Below, piece after piece: positions 1 through 29,400 of a stretch of DNA of 64,000 bases. The stretch lies in contig JAZARR010000213.1 in assembly GCA_037389465.1 (NCBI GenBank), positions 2,341,501 to 2,405,500 on the forward strand. The letters run 5' to 3'. Origin of the DNA: Baylisascaris procyonis. Lineage: Eukaryota > Nematoda > Chromadorea > Rhabditida > Ascarididae. The position numbers and the translations under genes are program-made. The notes under the pieces were generated by a model. The model did not search any database. It was not told the origin of the DNA and saw nothing but the letters and a program-made list of their open reading frames with translations. Within the stretch, counting starts at the first letter, position 1. Each line of letters opens with the position of its first letter.

Positions 1-3000
1 TTTTTTTTCATTTCCACTCAACATTTGAATGACCTCCACCCCAAAAATCTCTAATGACATCGTCGACAAGTGAGTTGTTCGTTTACAACGCTCTTTATTC
101 AACACATTCGTTCATTTTCTTTTCACTTATGTTTCTTTTTCATGCTCTTTTTCTTTCTTTTCAAAAATTTTCTCACATAATTTTTTTTTAGAAATCCCAC
201 TGAATGCAGTTACTTTTTCTTGATGCAGAGGTCTTTTTATTTATAGCTTTTTAAGAAAGATAATAAGGGCATATGAGAGTATTCATGATAAATTATGCGG
301 AAAAATACCAAATTTAAGCGCTCTTTTTACACGCTTATCTGTCACTTAAACATTGAGGTAACAAAAATTCCTTTCTACTTTCAAACGTAAGACTTTCAAA
401 TGCGATTGCTTAGATTGAGATCTGTGGCATTGTCAGCATCAAAAAAAAAGTTGAAACCTGATAATTAGGCTTGTTGACCTTTAATTTGCGATTCGCAATT
501 TAGCCGTTTTTTTCGTTTATTTAGGCTAAGTTTTATTTTATTAATTGCTGAAGTATTTTTGAATTTCGTTTATGGTAATATTGCGTTCAGTGATTGCCTG
601 CCTAAGAATTAATGAAATATTTTTTTGCATAAAAAATTCATTATTTTCCTCACTCAGTGGTCCTTAATGACGATAAATTATACAATTTTCCCAAAAAAAT
701 TGGATCTATCTTGCAGAAATTTCCCACATTCCTTACTTAGGCTAGTCATTGAGAAAATGTTAGCAATTTCACAACTTCCTACAAAATTGTTTTGATACAG
801 CTGAGTGAAATTCAGTTGGGAAATTGTTGGCACAGGCGTTGATGGCAGCCAACGATGAAGTTGAATGCTTTCATCTCGAATCAATGTTTACCTTCGGTGG
901 CACTCTTTTATTGCTAAACGTGTGCCGTATCCGCTCTCACTAGGTCGACCTTTCAGATGCACCATCGCTTTTCCCCCAAAAAATATTCTTTTGTTGGCAT
1001 ACTGGCCCATTTCTCAGTCAACAAGCTTAAGACCTGCTATCTTTTTAGGACTTCCCAAGCACAAAGATTCGCTGCTGACCCGTAATGCAACAGTGAGATA
1101 GTGTGTTTCAATTGAACGACCTGCAATTCAATTGAAACTTCCATAACTGCCCAGTTTTAGGATGTTATCTGGAAATTCAAAGGTTTTGAAGCAGTTTCAA
1201 ATAAAAGTTGCAAGAAATGACCTAGGAGAGTGAGTTGAAAAGTTCAACTCATTAAAAAAGTATCTATGTGGGAAAAAATTCGAAGTTCTAAAATGCTCAG
1301 CAGATGATCCACCGGGATTCTCAATTTCGAAAAATAGTGGAGTTGACGAGGAAAGAGGTGAGGCGAGCAGGATTGAGATGGAGGTGGTATGGAAAAGATA
1401 TCCAATTTTTTAAGCGTAATCTTAAGCCTATTGGCATATCGTATATCATTTCTCGAATTCATGTCGTATGCATAATACTTTATGAACCACTTTGCGATCA
1501 ATTAGCTATACTCTCAAAGTTATCGTCATGAAATATTGCTATTGTTTCTATTATTTTATCGGTTTTTAAATTGTATCATGCCTATTTCTTCAACTCTAAT
1601 TTGTTTCCAATAGTTTATTCATCGATAGAATCGTGATCATTTGGTCTACAAGCTAATTGAAGACGCGATTTGTGCTATTGCGAAAGGGATTCTATATTCA
1701 TTGGTTGCCGTCACTAGTGAACGAACGATCTTCGAAGGTGCGAAGAGAGAATGTACTGTGTAGTGCAAAGTTTGCACTCGAATCCTTGTGTTATTCGGGT
1801 GCGAGACCAACCTGTTGTTCCTATTATCCGCAATATTCCCGTCACATATATACCTGATGTGAGGCTTTTTTTCTATCTTCGAGCACTTCACTTCGATTAG
1901 ATTGATCACAGGTTTTCGCTAATCCTATATCCGGAGATCTGAAGTTTCATCTTTGAGGAATAGTCGACGATAGAAGGGAGATAGAGAGAGAGAAAGGGAT
2001 GAGCGGAAACGAATGAAGCGATAAACAGTTAAAATTTGAGGAATCTATATTTGAGAAATATGAGCGTTAAATCCATTCACTGAACGTTGATATGATGAAA
2101 GAAATTTTGTTTCCAAATATTTTCTAAAGCAATGAATCTATTACATTGCGAGGAAGAAATTCACAAAATAAAAAAATAAAAAATAAATAAAAATAAAAAT
2201 TTCGACGCGGATCTTTCTTTGCCCATTCGACGACTATTTTTTCCATTAGAGAGAGGAATCCGTCTAATTCGATTTTTCTGCTCATAAATTTGAGGAGTAT
2301 TGATGTGCAATGATCCTCATCTTTTCCATTTATATTTATCAATATTGAATTTTTCATTTTTTTTTTATTTCGAATATTCCTATGAGAAATATCTCAAATG
2401 TTATCGAAGGACGAATAATTGCAATAATTAATAAAAGCTATTAAAATTTTTAAAATTCCGATTGAAATTTCATTAAAAAATTGAAAATTTACAAAACGAA
2501 TTAATAATCAAACTTTTCTTCAAGCATTTATTATATTTTATCTGAATTTTTATTTATTATTATATTTGAATTTTCTATTCTATCGATATCAATGTTATTT
2601 TATTCCGACGTAATGTTGTAATAAGCTTCGCCAATTTTCTTTGATTTTTTCGATTTTTTTTGATTTTTATTGTTGAAATAACCAGTGCAAAAAAAATTTT
2701 TTTTTTAAATTCAATCAGCAGTCCCTTTTTTAAGTCTTTAAATTTTTAAGTTTTGTTCTTGTCGTTGAAAATTTCGTAGAATAAGGGATCTACTTAGTGG
2801 TGAGGAACTTTTTTTTGTAATGGCTCACAGTCTTTTCCTTCTCCGATAGACGTCTTTTTTTTAATGAAATTTGAAGAGCATTTGATTGGAATATTGGAAA
2901 ATAATGGTATTGTTGCATTTTTGCTTTTCCGCAAGGATTTATGCAATGGAATCAAATAACGCAAGCGTTTATCACTTAAAAAATTTCTAATCAAATCTAG

Positions 3001-6000
3001 GAGTGAATTTTCATGATCAATCATCCATTAAATTTGTTAATTTTCAACTTTTTTTTTAAATCTTCATCCATTATTTCAAATCACAAACTATCGATTTCTA
3101 ATCTCGCTGTTGAGGGATTGGGAAAATTCAGTTATTTGCCTGATTCTTTCGCCTGTTAATTCGTATCCACCAATTGGTTCGCAGCAGGAAGTTTTTCAAC
3201 GAGAAAAGTTTTTTAGTTCATTAATGCGTTCTAATATAATTGATGATTATTTAATTATATAGTTATTGGATTGTTATCGCGTATATTGAAAATTGAAAAC
3301 GTCATCATTTGATTTGTTAGAATTGAGTAGTTAAATCCCTAATTCTAGAACTAAGTAAAGTCGAAGTAGTTTAATTTTCCGACGTTCCAAATGCAGCAGG
3401 TGATTTTGTTGCATTTATAATAAAATGCGAAATAAAGATAAGTCGGATTGAATTTCCTTAGGACTATAAAACCACCTGAGTAGTGAACTGAAAGAGATTT
3501 TTTTAACCACTGTGGAGCATTTTTTTGAATAACATTCTAATCATTTTTTTTTTCTATTTTATATAAGTTATTTTTAAGTGTATATCTGAGGTAATGGATT
3601 CAAAGTATATATCAATATGGAAGCATTGCAATTCGAAATGTTTTCATTTTTTTCAGTGTGACGGATGTATGAAGGTTTTATTGTATTCAAGTTTTGGAGC
3701 TTTTTTTTTCATTAATATATAGGTGACTTGTAACGTTTTCGAAGGCCAAATATATGGGCATAGAACATATCACGTTACTCGTCTATAATAGGATATTAGT
3801 CATTGTTTACGATCAAACAACATCTCCTTCCTGATATATGATTCTATACGAAATTTCGGGTTTTGTTTACCAACAAAGTAAATAAGAGTGCCCTCTTGTT
3901 GAGTCGTTTTACGATGAACGTCCATAGAAATTAATGACGGTAACGATCCGCATACGATTAACCATACAATTTCCCACCCCATTTATTTTTGATGAAATTC
4001 GTCTTTCAAACTGTGGGTTCAATTATACACGGTGCATCTGTCAGCAATTATTGTCAGTGACGTATTTATTTGTTGTATTTTTTTCGGATTTTATTTTCTA
4101 CATTTGTGACAGCCGTTTGCTATGTATGGGTTGGTCCATATGGACAGATACTTGATATTGGCTAAAAGAATATTGACTAACAGACCGATTAGGACTCATA
4201 TTTACTAGTGAAGAGCGAAAAAAAATATAAGTTTTGAAGATTAAAGCGAATAAAGAGATGAGTAATCTGTAGGGTAATGCAAACGTTTCTTTAATATTTC
4301 CTCTTTGTAAAACATAGAATTTGAAGTATGAACTGGCTCTTTATATTATTAAAATTGATGACCTAAACATTTATTACATTTCAATAAAAGTTTATTTACT
4401 GCAAGCATTTTCAATCAGTATAACAGCCGAAAAGTAATTCTAGTGCTTAAAGAAATATCGATGTTGGTTCTTTTCTATTCAAATCACCTCTCAAGTTTAT
4501 ATTTACACAACTTAACAATATGTAAGTACTATTCATTGAGAAAAAAATTCTAAAAATCCTTACAAACAATTTCATCATGCTATTATTGTTTCCTATTGGT
4601 CTAGACATGAATGAGTAGTGGAATGGTTTTTCTTTAAATATGAGATATTGCTATTATTTGTTATATTTTCCTCAAGAACATGTTATTTTATTCAATTCGA
4701 CTCATATTTTGCCTCATATCATTTCTGAAAATATTATTTCGCCGAGTTTTCTGAAAGAGACTATAAAGTTAGAATTTTTCCACTATGGTAAAGCGGAATA
4801 AATCTAAATTATTTGTGAAATCGAATACTATAGAATTTACACTTATATATGCAAATTGTTTTTAGGCCGATTCAAATAAGCATAAAGTTTTTCAATTAAT
4901 TTATTATTTCATTAAAAAATGCTTTTTTTTTAAATTAAATTTTCATTTAAGTCAGATGTTGTAAATTGAAGAAAAATGCAAATTGAAATCATAAAATATT
5001 GAAAATACTGAAGCTAGAAAAATATATCAGCATGATTTTAAACATATCTAGAAATATTGCTTTCAGGTGAACAATGATTATGATTACTTTGGTCGAATCG
5101 TATCTGTTGATGAACAAAAAACCTCTCCGGTTAGTGCTTTTAATTTCTATTGAATGTTATTTCATTAGAGAAGTTTTCTATGCAATGTTGCTGATGTCTT
5201 CGACTCATGTTCCATTCGGAAGTAATTCATGACATTTTCTTGAAATAACTACAGGAGATTTGATGGTTTTTGAGTTTGTGGCACAAAGTTTTTAATAAGG
5301 ATGATATTCTTATAGTATTTGATAACAATCCCAAATTGTTGAATATATGGTATAGTTCAGTACTTCAAAAAAACAAAACAAGTATAGCTGAATTTGTTAA
5401 TAAAGGTTTTTTTATAAAAGACGAAATACAACGCTGAACTTCGGTCGCTGTTACTGGTAGATGTGGGACAGACAGGTCATCCGCAATAGATTTAATGCTA
5501 TAGTGGTTACATTTAGTGGTATACTGATGGCAGCCGACTGGCATGACGATGCCAAAGTTTGTTCACTGTTAAGTGATGCCTCATTTAGCAAGGCTTATTG
5601 GTGACAGTCGGCTGTTTTATGCAGTTGAAGTTATACTAAGTCGGTGCTAACCGCAAACAATTGTTTAGAATGTAGATGATAGTGACGACAGTGTTGTAGA
5701 TATTTACCTAAGAACTTCAACGGATGGAAAATAAATTTCCAGTTGGGTGATGAATAGAATACATTATCTTTGGTGGAAAAAGTCTTTGTTAATTGAAATG
5801 GCTATATTCAGTACAAGTCGCTTGGGAATGCACTGATTGGGCGCATTGCTTAAAAATATTTTCCTTTCAACTGAAGTCTATTTTCATGCATGAATAGGGA
5901 TCAATCCTCAGGGATATGCTTTTGTTAATTTTACAGTGATTGATACGTAGTATATATGATTGAACGTCTCTTATGGAGCCAGTGCTGTAAATATGCTGCT

Positions 6001-6060
6001 TTTTTTGTTGTATTCGCAGTATGAATTTTTTCTTTTCAAATTTATTCAGTTATATTTTTG

Positions 6061-6064
<4 letters not shown>

Positions 6065-6120
<56 letters not shown>
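6065..6120. repeat. (AT)28 microsatellite
   Basis: Uninterrupted alternating AT dinucleotides, 56 bases. They create spurious Ile-Tyr open frames on both strands that should not be annotated as genes. Confidence 0.98.
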
Positions 6121-6125
<5 letters not shown>

Positions 6126-6397
6126 TCGATTTTTTTGCGAAATAGAGTACATTGCAAAAGTATAGCTGCCAATAAGAGCATTTTCATCGTTAGTGGATGA
6201 TTTTAGGGTTTAGAGTCTCATTTATTCGTGTTCGTTATATGTCAGTAAGGTTGAGTCAAGTTTTTCCAAGTGTCGTTTAGGGGCTCCCATTTCATGGTTG
6301 GAGGTGAGGGTTGACTCCTTCATTGCATATCAACATCTGGCCACCTACTGAACGTGAAGCTGAAGTGGCTCTTCAAAGTTGTCCAAAAATTATGAAA

Positions 6398-6412
6398 GGG
6401 GGGGGGGGGGGG
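6398..6412 (+). repeat. G15 homopolymer tract
   Basis: Fifteen consecutive G in strongly AT-rich surroundings. Tracts of this type can form G-quadruplexes and are replication-unstable in C. elegans mutants lacking the DOG-1/FANCJ helicase. Confidence 0.95.
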
Positions 6413-8008
6413 AAAGGACTGAGATAATTGCAAACTTTAAGTGGTCATAGCAGTTTTCTGCTAAAGAAAGTTTAATGTTCCGGTCTATTCCATAGGCGAA
6501 TCTAAGATCTTTATCGCTTCATACCTGTCAAAGGTAATTCTGTTTCTATTGTTTAGTTATGTTTTCGCTTAACGTCTAGGAAAAGCGCTCAAACGGCGAG
6601 TATTAAGCGATACGCCCACATATCGTTCTGTGTAAAATCAAAAGGCCGCATGTTTTATCTTTGCAAACTTTCGATAGTATCGTTCGTTCGATCAAGGAGA
6701 CTTTTACTAACAATTTCCGGTTAATCGATAAGAAGTGCTAGATATTTTCTGACCCGCAAAATCTGGTTTATTGTGCGGGTGAAGAGTGAGAGAGGATTGT
6801 TAAATTTGTATTTGAATGCACATAGTATTGATTGAATTTTACGATTTTAACTAGCATAGCACATCGTATTTTGAACGCAATTAAAAACAGGTTGCACCAC
6901 TAAATATTCCACTCAAATCGTTTTTTAATCGATAATTTTCAATGACAATTCAAAATAATTTTCTTTTTTTTTGCGTTTTTGTAAATCATTCACAGATGAG
7001 TAGGATTATAAATGAAAGAAATTGCTTGCAAAATATAAATTTTTATGAAACGAAATGAATGGAGATTATGGGCTTAGTGAAGGGTAAAATACTATGCACG
7101 ATAAGCAATTTTGTAATGCAATCTATTAGCCCATCTTCTTGCTTCAATTTTTGCAAATGTATTGCAAAAATTTCAAAACATTGCAATTTTTTTCTCATTA
7201 AGATCAACTAACCGCACTATTTATAAACTTAGAAAATATACTTCGGTTCATTACTGACTGGTAGCGAAATAAATTTTGTTTGTGCATCTTATGTGGCAAT
7301 GGGTGGAATTGAATGTAGTGAATTATAAGCAGACTGATTACAACTCATTATGAATGACTTCCTTGTTTGAACTATAAAATTTGCTGTTATTTTATTCATA
7401 TTAATTGCTATCAAATACTCTTTCTTTCTCTCGGTTTCTTATTTTGTAAACGATTGTTTCTTTTATTTCTTCATATACGAAGCAGCATTTCTACTAAACT
7501 GATTCCATTTGAAATAGATATATGAAATGGGGCTTATAAGATTAGTACAACTAGTTGCCCTATTCCACCATTGGCTGCTATAATTCCCATTATTAAAGCT
7601 ATCTTGATCTTCCTTATTACCATAAACGCTCATCGATAATAAGAGGAAGATGAAATTCGGCACTCATAAACCATCCGGTTATGCTCTGATTGGTATAGTT
7701 TATACGCTGATCCTATGCAATCGTTATTGTCAATCGACGGTATCATCATCTATGCATCAACCAAACAAATTGGCCGAATATTCGAATTGATTCACTAAAT
7801 AGGGAATTTGAGGGGAACGGTGTGGGGGAATTAGGGATTGACTTCATATTGCTTGAGTATAGTTTTTCATTTTCCATTTAATGAAAACTTTAATTGTGAT
7901 TGTAATATTGCCATTTGATAGAATTCACACTTTCTTTAGAGTGAAATTTAATATGCAGCACTTAAATATCGATTTTATTTTCTCTTTCAGTGTTGCAGTT
8001 TAGTGCAA

Positions 8009-8014
<6 letters not shown>

Positions 8015-8068
<54 letters not shown>
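8015..8068. repeat. (AT)27 microsatellite
   Basis: Uninterrupted AT dinucleotide array of about 54 bases following a short T run. Confidence 0.97.
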
Positions 8069-8073
<5 letters not shown>

Positions 8074-11000
8074 GCACTACTTTATTTTTAGAGAGAAGTT
8101 ATATTGAGGTTATTAATTATTGTATAAATTAGCACGTTTCATATAAATACGAAGAAATATTCGCCATTTATAATCGATTCACTTATCGCATCGTTTCAAA
8201 CATTCCTCATTTGCATAGTTGTGGTCAAAGATCTCTGTAGTGAATTTCCTCAATGATCGATTCAAATGAATGAATACGTTTCCTTAGGAATTTTTTCCGC
8301 TGAACAGCGGTCAAATGAAAGATTTTTACACCACATCTGGCATCAATAAACTACACATTCTGTTGCAATATGTACTAAAGAGCATAAAATACGATAAATT
8401 GGATGCATATGCTCATTATTGTTGCAGAATGAATTTTTTTCCACATTGTTGCAAACCCCTTTATCTCATCGGATCGAAACAATTGACTTCTGTTGAGAAT
8501 ATTGTTGAGATAGGGAGAGGATTGAATCTCATTCACGCTTAAATAGGATAAAAATTTCTGATCCTTTATCAGTCTACGTGGTTTTTCTTTATCAAAGATT
8601 TCCGAGAACGATTGCAGTACAACGATTATCGAGACGTTTCGTAGTTGAACGTTATCTTCTTAAACAGCGTTAAGATCTCTTAGGGACATAGGTGGCCAGT
8701 TCTCCAATGAAAACCGAGGCATTTCTAGTGTACTGCCTAATATTACCAAAAAAAATAAACTCTCAAAACCCGTAGAATGCAAAATTCACAAAAATTTATG
8801 ATGAAAGGCTTCACCTATGAGGTATTTCTGTTTTCTCGATCATTGCTCATTTGCCTGTTATTATCTTATTTTGCTTCTCTTTTCAGCTAATAGGACAATG
8901 AAATAGATTTGTTTCACAGCACATTGCGTGTTTTCTATTAAAAAAAAATTTATAAAAATATTAAAAATGAATTTTGCAATTCCAGTGATGTTTTTTTGCA
9001 TTTTGTATTATTTACTTTTTTTGCGTTACATTTTTTTTTGGTTTTTCTTCTACAACAAAATTATTGATTCAGTTTTTGTATAAATAGATCTTCATTACTC
9101 ATCTGATTCATCATTGAGAATGTATTGTTGTTGCTATAAGTGCTTTCCTGCGATGTTCACCGATATCACGCTTTTCATCAAAATCCTAGCACAAAGGTTT
9201 ACATATAAGGAAAAAAACCTACAATCATTGAAATTAAAAAAAAATATTTCCCTTTTTAAAGTTAACTTTCATTTCGTTATATATCGGTTCTCATTTTCAA
9301 TCCTCTCATCGAGTGAAAATGCTTTTCCATTTGCCATTTGCATATTTAGAGCCTATTCTTTGTGCTCATTCGATTCATCACTTTTTATCTATATCATTAC
9401 GATATACTCATATAGTTTCTAGTTTTCATCTTAGATTGCTGTATTAAACTTCTATCACAAAAGTATCGCACGATTAGATACCCCGAGGGTATAAGTTTAA
9501 TTCTATTCGTTGCAGTTGATAGACTAGATTTATCGACATCGTTTCGCATAGTTTAAATGTTAGAACGAATCGCTGATTTTTATTATCTTCACTATTCATC
9601 CAAAAATATTTCGATTCCTCTATGATATCACAAAGAGAGATAAATGCAAAGAAGCTAGGAACCGATTTAAGTTGCTATTAATGTACTGATTTTTATAGGA
9701 AATAAACATCTAGTTAACTATTTATCATTGCAACGTTGCAACAATTATCTTCTCTAAAGAAAAAAAAATCAACTGAACGATAAAAATAAATTGATTACAC
9801 AAATTTCTTCATCACAAAACTCAATTTTTTTAAATGGCTGATGGATGATTTTTTCAGTTATTTTCTTGATTTCTCACAGATCATTGTAAAAAATTCTCAG
9901 TTTCTTTGGAATTATTAAAATTTTTTCGTTTTATTGCAAATCAATGACTCATTGAAATTCAAAAAGTGTTTCCGAAAACGAAGTTATCATTGTTAACGAT
10001 GTTATCTACTTGAATTTTAGAGGTGTATTAAGTCTAGCAGCTGTTAATTTTCCAGGTTTAAACACTATGGGAATATATATTTTCTTTTAAAGCCATTGAC
10101 TAATATTTGGTTGTTTATTATGATTCTTCTATATACTAAAATCACCCGATATTGTGCTTTATTTCATGATTTTTTGCACCATATACGATATGTAGCTTTC
10201 CATCTGTGGAACTTTAGTAGAGTAGAACCTTCACGTTTACGAGGTTATATCTTAATGATAAAATTTTCCCTGAACGTGAGGCATGAAGAAATTGAAGAGG
10301 AATTGATTTTCATATTTCTCGTTTAGTATTCTTTAAAAAAAAAACTTTATAAGTATAAAGAAATATCTATATCTATTTTTCATTCACAATCTTACAGCGC
10401 AATAAATTTTTCGAAGAAACTTTCTAGTTGTTTTTTCTTGCAAAATATGATCCCTCATCTCTCAAATATTATTGGTTTCTTTTCGCAGCAATCGAAATAA
10501 TTTCTTTCGAAGGGCAAAACTAAAATTCACGCAATATGAAAATGCTCTCTAATGGCGCATAACGTCATTTAATAGCCTTATATTATAGTCGTTTATGCTC
10601 GCAAAAAATATCCGATTTATTTAAGCTGAAGTTTTTTTTAGCAAATCGCCATTACAAAGAATTTTCATTGATTGAGTCATCATGAGAGATTTTATTATCG
10701 TATAAATTAAATAATTATTCACCAATGTTTAAATAAATTTCGGCTATTAATTCACATAAAAAAATGACAAAGTACCATATGTTATTGAAATATAAATTTT
10801 TTAAGGGAGTAATTTCTTTTTGGGACTCCATTGAGAAGAAATATTTGAGGCGAGTATTGCCGAAATTTCATCCAATCTTGAAATATTCCTAAAACATTTC
10901 TGCTCTTTCATTTCAAAATTAGAATTATATTTACAAACAAATATAGATTAATATTTATGACAAATAAATATAGATTAAATAGTTTTAGAAAAATTAAATA

Positions 11001-11878
11001 AACCATTCAGAGTTCTCAGTGAGATTCTTTTTCAATAGCTATTTTATAATTGGTGATTTTTTAATAGCTCAATAAAAGACTCATTTTTTAAGTCGCCTTA
11101 GCTTCGGATTTAATACTATTTTCACTTGTAAAATTTGTGACAGCTGCTCAGATAAGCATCAGAGATTTTTCCACAAAGAAGGGTGAGGATTTCTTTTTTT
11201 TTAAATTTACAGGATGCTTATTAATAGGATTGATAGCTCTTCGCTGATTAAAATAAAATGCAATTGAAGATTTTTTTAGTGTATTTTTTTGGAAATAACG
11301 TGGCAATTTGCAGAGTTTCTGAGTCTCATTGATTGTTTTTGGTTTTTTTTTTTTTTGTTAATTTTCCAAAATAAAACGGAATCTTTTTTACTAGTGATAT
11401 TGATACTTGAGTATAGATTGAATACAGTCAATCATAATTTTTTTTTTTCATTTAATTAGCGAAAAATGCAAATTTTCACAAATATTTTATTTATTTTTTT
11501 CTATATTCTATAAATATTTATCAAATTCTTTAAAAAAAATATTTCTCTGTATTCTTAAAAATAATATTGCAATAATTTTTTTAATATTATTTTCTCTTTT
11601 CATTTTTTGCTTCATTCTCATTCGTTTATGAGTGCTTTTTTGAGCAAATAATTGCGGAACATAGATGCGATATCGGCATTCGCATTTTATCGATTGTATT
11701 GCCTATGGAGAGTATATACCACAAAATTAATGTTGAATGGTTGTTAGGGGAAAGAAACAATCTATGTGCATTAAAGATAATCTTTATTCGGCACTAACAA
11801 ATATTGCAACGTCTTTTGTTGACCTTCAAAGAGATTTTTTTTTTCTTTTGCGCATTTTATGTGATGTAATTCCCCTAC

Positions 11879-11894
11879 CCTTTCTTTCTTTCTC

Positions 11895-11951
<57 letters not shown>

Positions 11952-11963
11952 CTGTCTCTCTTT
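11879..11963. repeat. Polypyrimidine (CT/CTTT) tract
   Basis: About 85 bases of almost pure C and T with TTTC and TC units; a second, shorter TC tract lies near 12062-12089. Reverse-strand reading gives a spurious Arg-Glu-Arg-Glu open frame. Confidence 0.95.
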
Positions 11964-12582
11964 GCAAATGAAATATTCGCAGAAAAGACGATGAAAAAAT
12001 TTTTTGTTTATCTTTTGACTGCGTGAAGATTGTTGCAAAAGAGTTTTCGGTTCATATCGCTTTTTCTCTCTCCCTCTCTCTCTCTCTCTAAAATAGTTCA
12101 ACTCTAATGGCATGCGTGAGAATGTAATATGTCTAGCGCAAAAATACATGCATGATCAGAAAACATTTTTCATTTCTGTTCAAAATCAATTGAGACAATA
12201 AAAAATGGAGTGAGAATAGAGAAATGGAGAGGAAATTTTGGCAAAACAAAATCCCCTTAAGGATTTTTCAAAAGTTTTGAGGAAGTAACGATTAATTAAA
12301 AAGTGATATCTACATCGATGACGATCCATTCGAATTTATTTTGAAGTTGAATTTAAATCAAATTTCGAAAGAAGCACTGTTCCATTCCACCTTTCATAAT
12401 GTCTATCACTTTTACAACAATACAGTATACGTCTATAGTATGATATGCTTACAGTGTTTGTGAGGAAAGCTGTTGACAGTAAGCTCATCGACTGCCTAAC
12501 TAATGAGGTTTTTCGGCCAGAGAAGAGAAGGGCTATTTTGTTGTTGCAATTGATGATGAACAACAATCGAAACTTGTAATAA

Positions 12583-12603
12583 TTTTTTTTTTTTTTTTTT
12601 TTT
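12583..12603. repeat. Poly-T run (21)
   Basis: Twenty-one consecutive T. One of many such runs in the window; it may have no function. Confidence 0.9.
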
Positions 12604-14117
12604 GTAGAAAATGCAACGATCCATGGAGATTGACGTTTGCCTTGAAATCATCCCTTAAAGTGATGAGGTACCTCAGCGGGAGTGCTGAATAATGGTGAGC
12701 ATATCTCAGCGTGAAGGGGGTAATGAATCTTAAAGTCTATTACATATCTATGATCTTCAGTCTTGGATTCACCTTCAAAATATGGTTTTTTCCAAAATTT
12801 CTTCTAAGAGATGATTGACGAATAAAGGGAGAGGGATATCTCTCACTCTGCATTCTTCGTTTTTTTTTTAATTTTATCAAGGGGAGTTTTCATTCATTAA
12901 GCGTTGCCTGATGTCTCTTCTTATACTCTTCGGCCTTTGCACATCATTAAGCGTTGTGCGTCACATTCTGTCGTATGCTTTTTCCTCTTATTTTTTGATT
13001 TAATAATTTTCTAAGTACGAAATGTTTATATAGGATCCTTTCTCATTGCGATCTTTCATTCGAATGTGCAGTAAAAACATATTGGTGAATATCATGATTC
13101 GCCAATAGATCAATGATAATCATACAATTGAGACAGAGGGAAAGCTGTGATAACAGATTTCAAACTAAGTTATGTAATGAGATTGCTTGGCTTGATGGAA
13201 CGTTTAGAAATTTCGCATCCAATGATTGAAGACATTGCGTTGCTGAGAATTGAAGAAATCGTTTGTGGATAAGTTGAAAGGAGAGAGGATGTTGTTGAAC
13301 CTTGCCACTCGCATCTACCTATTTGCGAGTCATTTCCCTAACCGCCTTCTTTCTTTCTTCCTCTCCTTCACTTTCTAGTTTCTGAAGCCTCTTTCCTATC
13401 GTTTCATTCACATTTATCGGCCGATTACCTTATCTAGTAGAATTGAATTAAATCACATGAATCCCAATGTACGATCTCTGTAACGAAATGTAGGTAACGC
13501 TAAGTGAACAGCACTCAACGAGGAAAGGAAATTTGTAAACGAAGTTACATACGCCATAAAATGTGCATTGCTTTCGTTATTGATTCGCTCGGTTTTTATG
13601 TTTGTGCACATATTGAGGCAATGGGCTCATTGGGTCGTCAATTCGCATCGAAAATGGGTGGATTTTTGAGGATAGTGCTTGTAGGAGGGCATTACATGTG
13701 GTAGAAACGCCGTTGATGCGATCGTCGACTCACATTCGCACTAAGGCAAGAGCCAATCGGCCAGCCGCCCAGTTGACGATGTATGTTTGGCACTAGTCTG
13801 GGTCTTGCGCCTTCGCCCATATTGACTATACTCGCCACTTTTGTTGCTTGCCAGTAGGCAGTCCTATGAACCAGCCAAGCAAGCAGTCACTGATGTTGCT
13901 TTTCGATTAGATCATCTGTTGCCGCTAATCGACGTTCTTTTCATCTATCCAGTATTGGATCGTATGAATCCCTTAGACATCAGCTCAATCGTCGATATGT
14001 ACTAGCTTTCGCTGTGTTCTATCCGTCTTTACGAGCTTTCACATCTAAACATAGTATCTTGTCGAATCGTTCGTATAAGCTTCTATTTGCACAGTGACGA
14101 AGTCGGCTGACGCAACA

Positions 14118-28937
<14,820 letters not shown>

Positions 28938-29394
28938 AGCAGAAAAGAGAAGAGATAAAATGATGAGATTTTATGAAATTTTATTAATGTTAAATCAGGG
29001 TTTTATTTGCCTTCAAAGCTGGTTTTTTTTTTCTTCTTCTTGTTTTGTTTAATGATAGTACAATATAAGTGATTGTACATAAGTGGTTGGTTATGCTCTG
29101 TGATGGATTCGCAGTGTTGCACTGCCACATATGTGTCGATTTTATTGAAATTCCTTAATAGTAGTAATTTTATTTTATTTTTTTTTTCAATCTGAATTTT
29201 TTTTTTTTTTTTTTTTTGCTGTTCGGTTTTTTTCTTTGCAAAATTCGGTTAGAGGGTATCGAATTATGCAAATTGATGACATATATTATATATACGATAT
29301 AGACATTTATTATATATACGATTTACATTCGTTTTCAAATATTTGCAGAACGATAAAACAAATTTGAAACGTTGAATCGTTTCGAGTTATAGGC

Positions 29395-29400
29395 AATAAA
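29395..29400 (+). promoter_or_regulatory. Candidate poly(A) signal for the RhoGEF gene
   Basis: Canonical AATAAA, about 460 bases after the stop codon. A second copy at 29515 is an alternative. Assigned only by motif and position. Confidence 0.3.

Larger units (their letters stand above)
1..14117. other. Gene-poor AT-rich upstream region
   Basis: I see no coding exon I can defend in this stretch. Open frames are short, low in complexity, or lack a protein-like composition and flanking splice sites. It contains (AT)n arrays near 6.1 and 8.0 kb, a 15-base G run at 6.4 kb, a polypyrimidine tract at 11.9 kb and many poly-A or poly-T runs. The last 600 bases (about 13.5-14.1 kb) are visibly less AT-rich and lie directly upstream of the RhoGEF start, so they may hold its promoter and 5' leader; that is inference from position only. 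Confidence 0.5.

Noticed and set aside
5960..6145. 61-residue open frame with Ile-Tyr repeats
   Set aside because: It is a translation of the (AT)n microsatellite.
11826..12149. 107-residue Arg/Glu-rich minus-strand frame
   Set aside because: It translates the polypyrimidine tract; no protein-like part outside the repeat.
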